Below are positions 21,946 through 22,986 of a stretch of DNA of 22,986 nt, one piece after another. Position 1 is the first letter of the stretch, and each line of letters starts with the position of its first letter. Source of the stretch: a virus; IMG/VR virus record IMGVR_UViG_3300031788_000112, positions 1 through 22,986 of that record, one strand, 5' to 3'. The position numbers and the translations under genes are program-made. The notes beneath the pieces were generated by a model. That model worked only from the letters and a program-made list of their open reading frames with translations, was not told where the DNA came from and made no database searches.

Positions 21946-22986
21946 TTAACTGTGAGTTTGATCTACCTTGCGCACCAAAGACTTCAACATAACATCCCCC
22001 TGCCGCTTGTATGCGCCAGAGCGGTATTGCTTCTCCGTCATCCCGAAAGACGCGGCCACCCCCTCATAACAACGCTGGGTGTCGTGTGCCACCCGGAGAG
22101 TGTACCGGCGCCCTGTTGATGGATCGGTGAGGCGAACCAGGCGGATTGGGCGCCCCTCGAAGTCGGTCTGCTGGGTACACTCCAGCAGTTCCGCTGTCTC
22201 CTCGCCCGCGCGATATGATATTACCAGCCGCTGCGACGGCTCGATAAGATCACTCACAGGGATAGTCGGAAATTGCGACTCCAGTGCGTCGGCATGGATT
22301 ACTCGGACGCCAGCCTGCTCTGCGTAGCGGTCCCAACCCATGCGCTCCACCATCACACGCCGCACCTCCACGTCGTTTTCCGCGTGGACGTCCGCGGCGC
22401 ATAACGTTTCCGGCCGCATGATAATTTGCTCCGTCACTGCTACACCGTGCCAGTACCACAGGGACCAACCATCACGCCAGCGATGCGACGGCCCATTATC
22501 GCAATGTGGGCGATTTCCCGCGTCCACTTGGATCACCTCCGGAAAGTCGGATACCATGCAAAATTCGGGGTGCATGATTCGAAATCCGCCGTGGATCGCG
22601 ACTTGCTCCCAGGATCTGTATGCCGCGTGCGATGGCAGTCGCAGCCCCAGTACGTCCCGCCCGGCGGTCAAGTAAGAGTCCCAGGCTGACCACATATTAC
22701 CGCCCTGATACATACGCTGCCATCTCCGCGCACAGGCGAGCAAAAAAATAGCCTGGCGGGTCGCCTGGAGGGTCGCCAGGTCGGTCGCCTGGTCGGTCGC
22801 CTGGCGGGTCGCCTGGCGGGTCGCCTGGTAGGTCGCCAGGTCGGTCGCATGGTAGGTCGCATAGAGGGTCGCCTCGGCGGTCGCCAGGCGGGTCGCCAGG
22901 TCGGTCGCCATGTAGGTCGCCTGCTCGGTCGCCTGGCTGGTCGCCTGCTCGGTCGCCTGACGGGTCGCCTGGTAGGTCGCCTCGGC
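21946..22986 (-). CDS. DUF6745-like protein with AT-x-x repeats (5' end outside window)
   Basis: The frame is open to the right edge, so the start is not seen; ATG 22911 lies inside the repeat and is probably not the start. The first 80 visible residues are 19 tandem Ala-Thr-x-x units. After a hydrophobic AIFLLACARR come the DUF6745 features: MVSDFPEVIQVD, a DG-x-x-L-W-Y-WHGVAV segment, ENDVEVRRVMVERMGWDRY, and the C-terminal AASFGMTEKQY with QGDVM. DUF6745 proteins occur in bacteria and some phages, often with degenerate short repeats in front; no biochemical role is known to me. It heads the accessory cluster within this window. Confidence 0.78.
   Translation of the reverse strand, partial: AEATYQATRQATEQATSQATEQATYMATDLATRLATAEATLYATYHATDLATYQATRQATRQATDQATDLATLQATRQAIFLLACARRWQRMYQGGNMWSAWDSYLTAGRDVLGLRLPSHAAYRSWEQVAIHGGFRIMHPEFCMVSDFPEVIQVDAGNRPHCDNGPSHRWRDGWSLWYWHGVAVTEQIIMRPETLCAADVHAENDVEVRRVMVERMGWDRYAEQAGVRVIHADALESQFPTIPVSDLIEPSQRLVISYRAGEETAELLECTQQTDFEGRPIRLVRLTDPSTGRRYTLRVAHDTQRCYEGVAASFGMTEKQYRSGAYKRQGDVMLKSLVRKVDQTHS
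22751..22986. repeat. 12-bp tandem repeat encoding Ala-Thr-x-x
   Basis: About 20 units of 12 bases, continuing past the window edge. On the coding (minus) strand six bases, GCGACC, are nearly invariant and six vary (codons for Asp-Leu, Arg-Gln, Tyr-Gln, Glu-Gln and others). It is part of the DUF6745-like coding frame. Length 12 keeps the frame when units are gained or lost. Confidence 0.92.

Noticed and set aside
22751-22986. CRISPR array
   Set aside because: The period is 12 bases with no separate spacers, and the units stay in one open reading frame that continues into a recognisable domain.
18160-22986. Terminase genes upstream of the portal
   Set aside because: I looked for large terminase Walker A/B and nuclease motifs in the genes beyond the portal and saw only glycosyltransferases, a methyltransferase and the DUF6745-like protein. 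The terminase must lie outside the window.

Overview
The window is a contiguous piece of a tailed double-stranded DNA phage (or a prophage of one), GC-rich at roughly 60% by eye. Almost everything lies on the minus strand, so gene order runs from high to low coordinates. From 18159 downwards it reads as a siphovirus structural module: portal, portal-adjacent protein, MuF-like minor head protein, a ferritin-like protein, capsid protease with fused scaffold, DUF2190-type decoration protein, major capsid protein, head-tail adaptor, head closure, tail terminator, tail tube, the G/G-T tail chaperone pair, tape measure, and the start of a baseplate hub gene that runs off the left edge. A long frameshift-requiring chaperone and a long tape measure with no sheath gene favour a long, flexible, non-contractile tail. 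No terminase, integrase or replication gene is in the window. The host cannot be named from the sequence.

Region 18306-22986 is an accessory cluster, also on the minus strand, that reads toward the portal. It starts at the right edge with a DUF6745-like protein whose N-terminus is a run of at least 19 Ala-Thr-x-x tetrapeptides. A small His-rich protein, a small zinc-ribbon protein, three family 2 glycosyltransferases, one SAM methyltransferase and one unknown gene follow, nearly all coupled by 4-nt overlaps. It looks like a sugar-decoration pathway for virions, DNA or the host surface. A 90-bp array of degenerate five-base units separates it from the portal gene.

The most unusual stretch is 12576-14859. 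Two plus-strand islands interrupt the structural genes: a zinc-ribbon gene, and a three-gene unit of two tiny membrane proteins plus an HK97 gp10-like neck protein that normally belongs between head closure and tail terminator. That normal slot (7419-7784) instead holds a DUF2778/Tlde1-type L,D-transpeptidase-fold enzyme. The head operon begins with a full-length bacterioferritin homologue that has lost five of six ferroxidase ligands.

Five starts at transcription-unit heads (18159, 14080, 13947, 13114, 13046) share one layout: a TAnnnT box, exactly six bases, then the start codon. This implies leaderless mRNAs as the way this phage opens its transcription units, while genes inside the units use Shine-Dalgarno sites or stop-start overlaps. 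Further control elements are a -1 frameshift site in the chaperone gene, an internal scaffold start in the protease gene, and a terminator-like hairpin just after the capsid gene.
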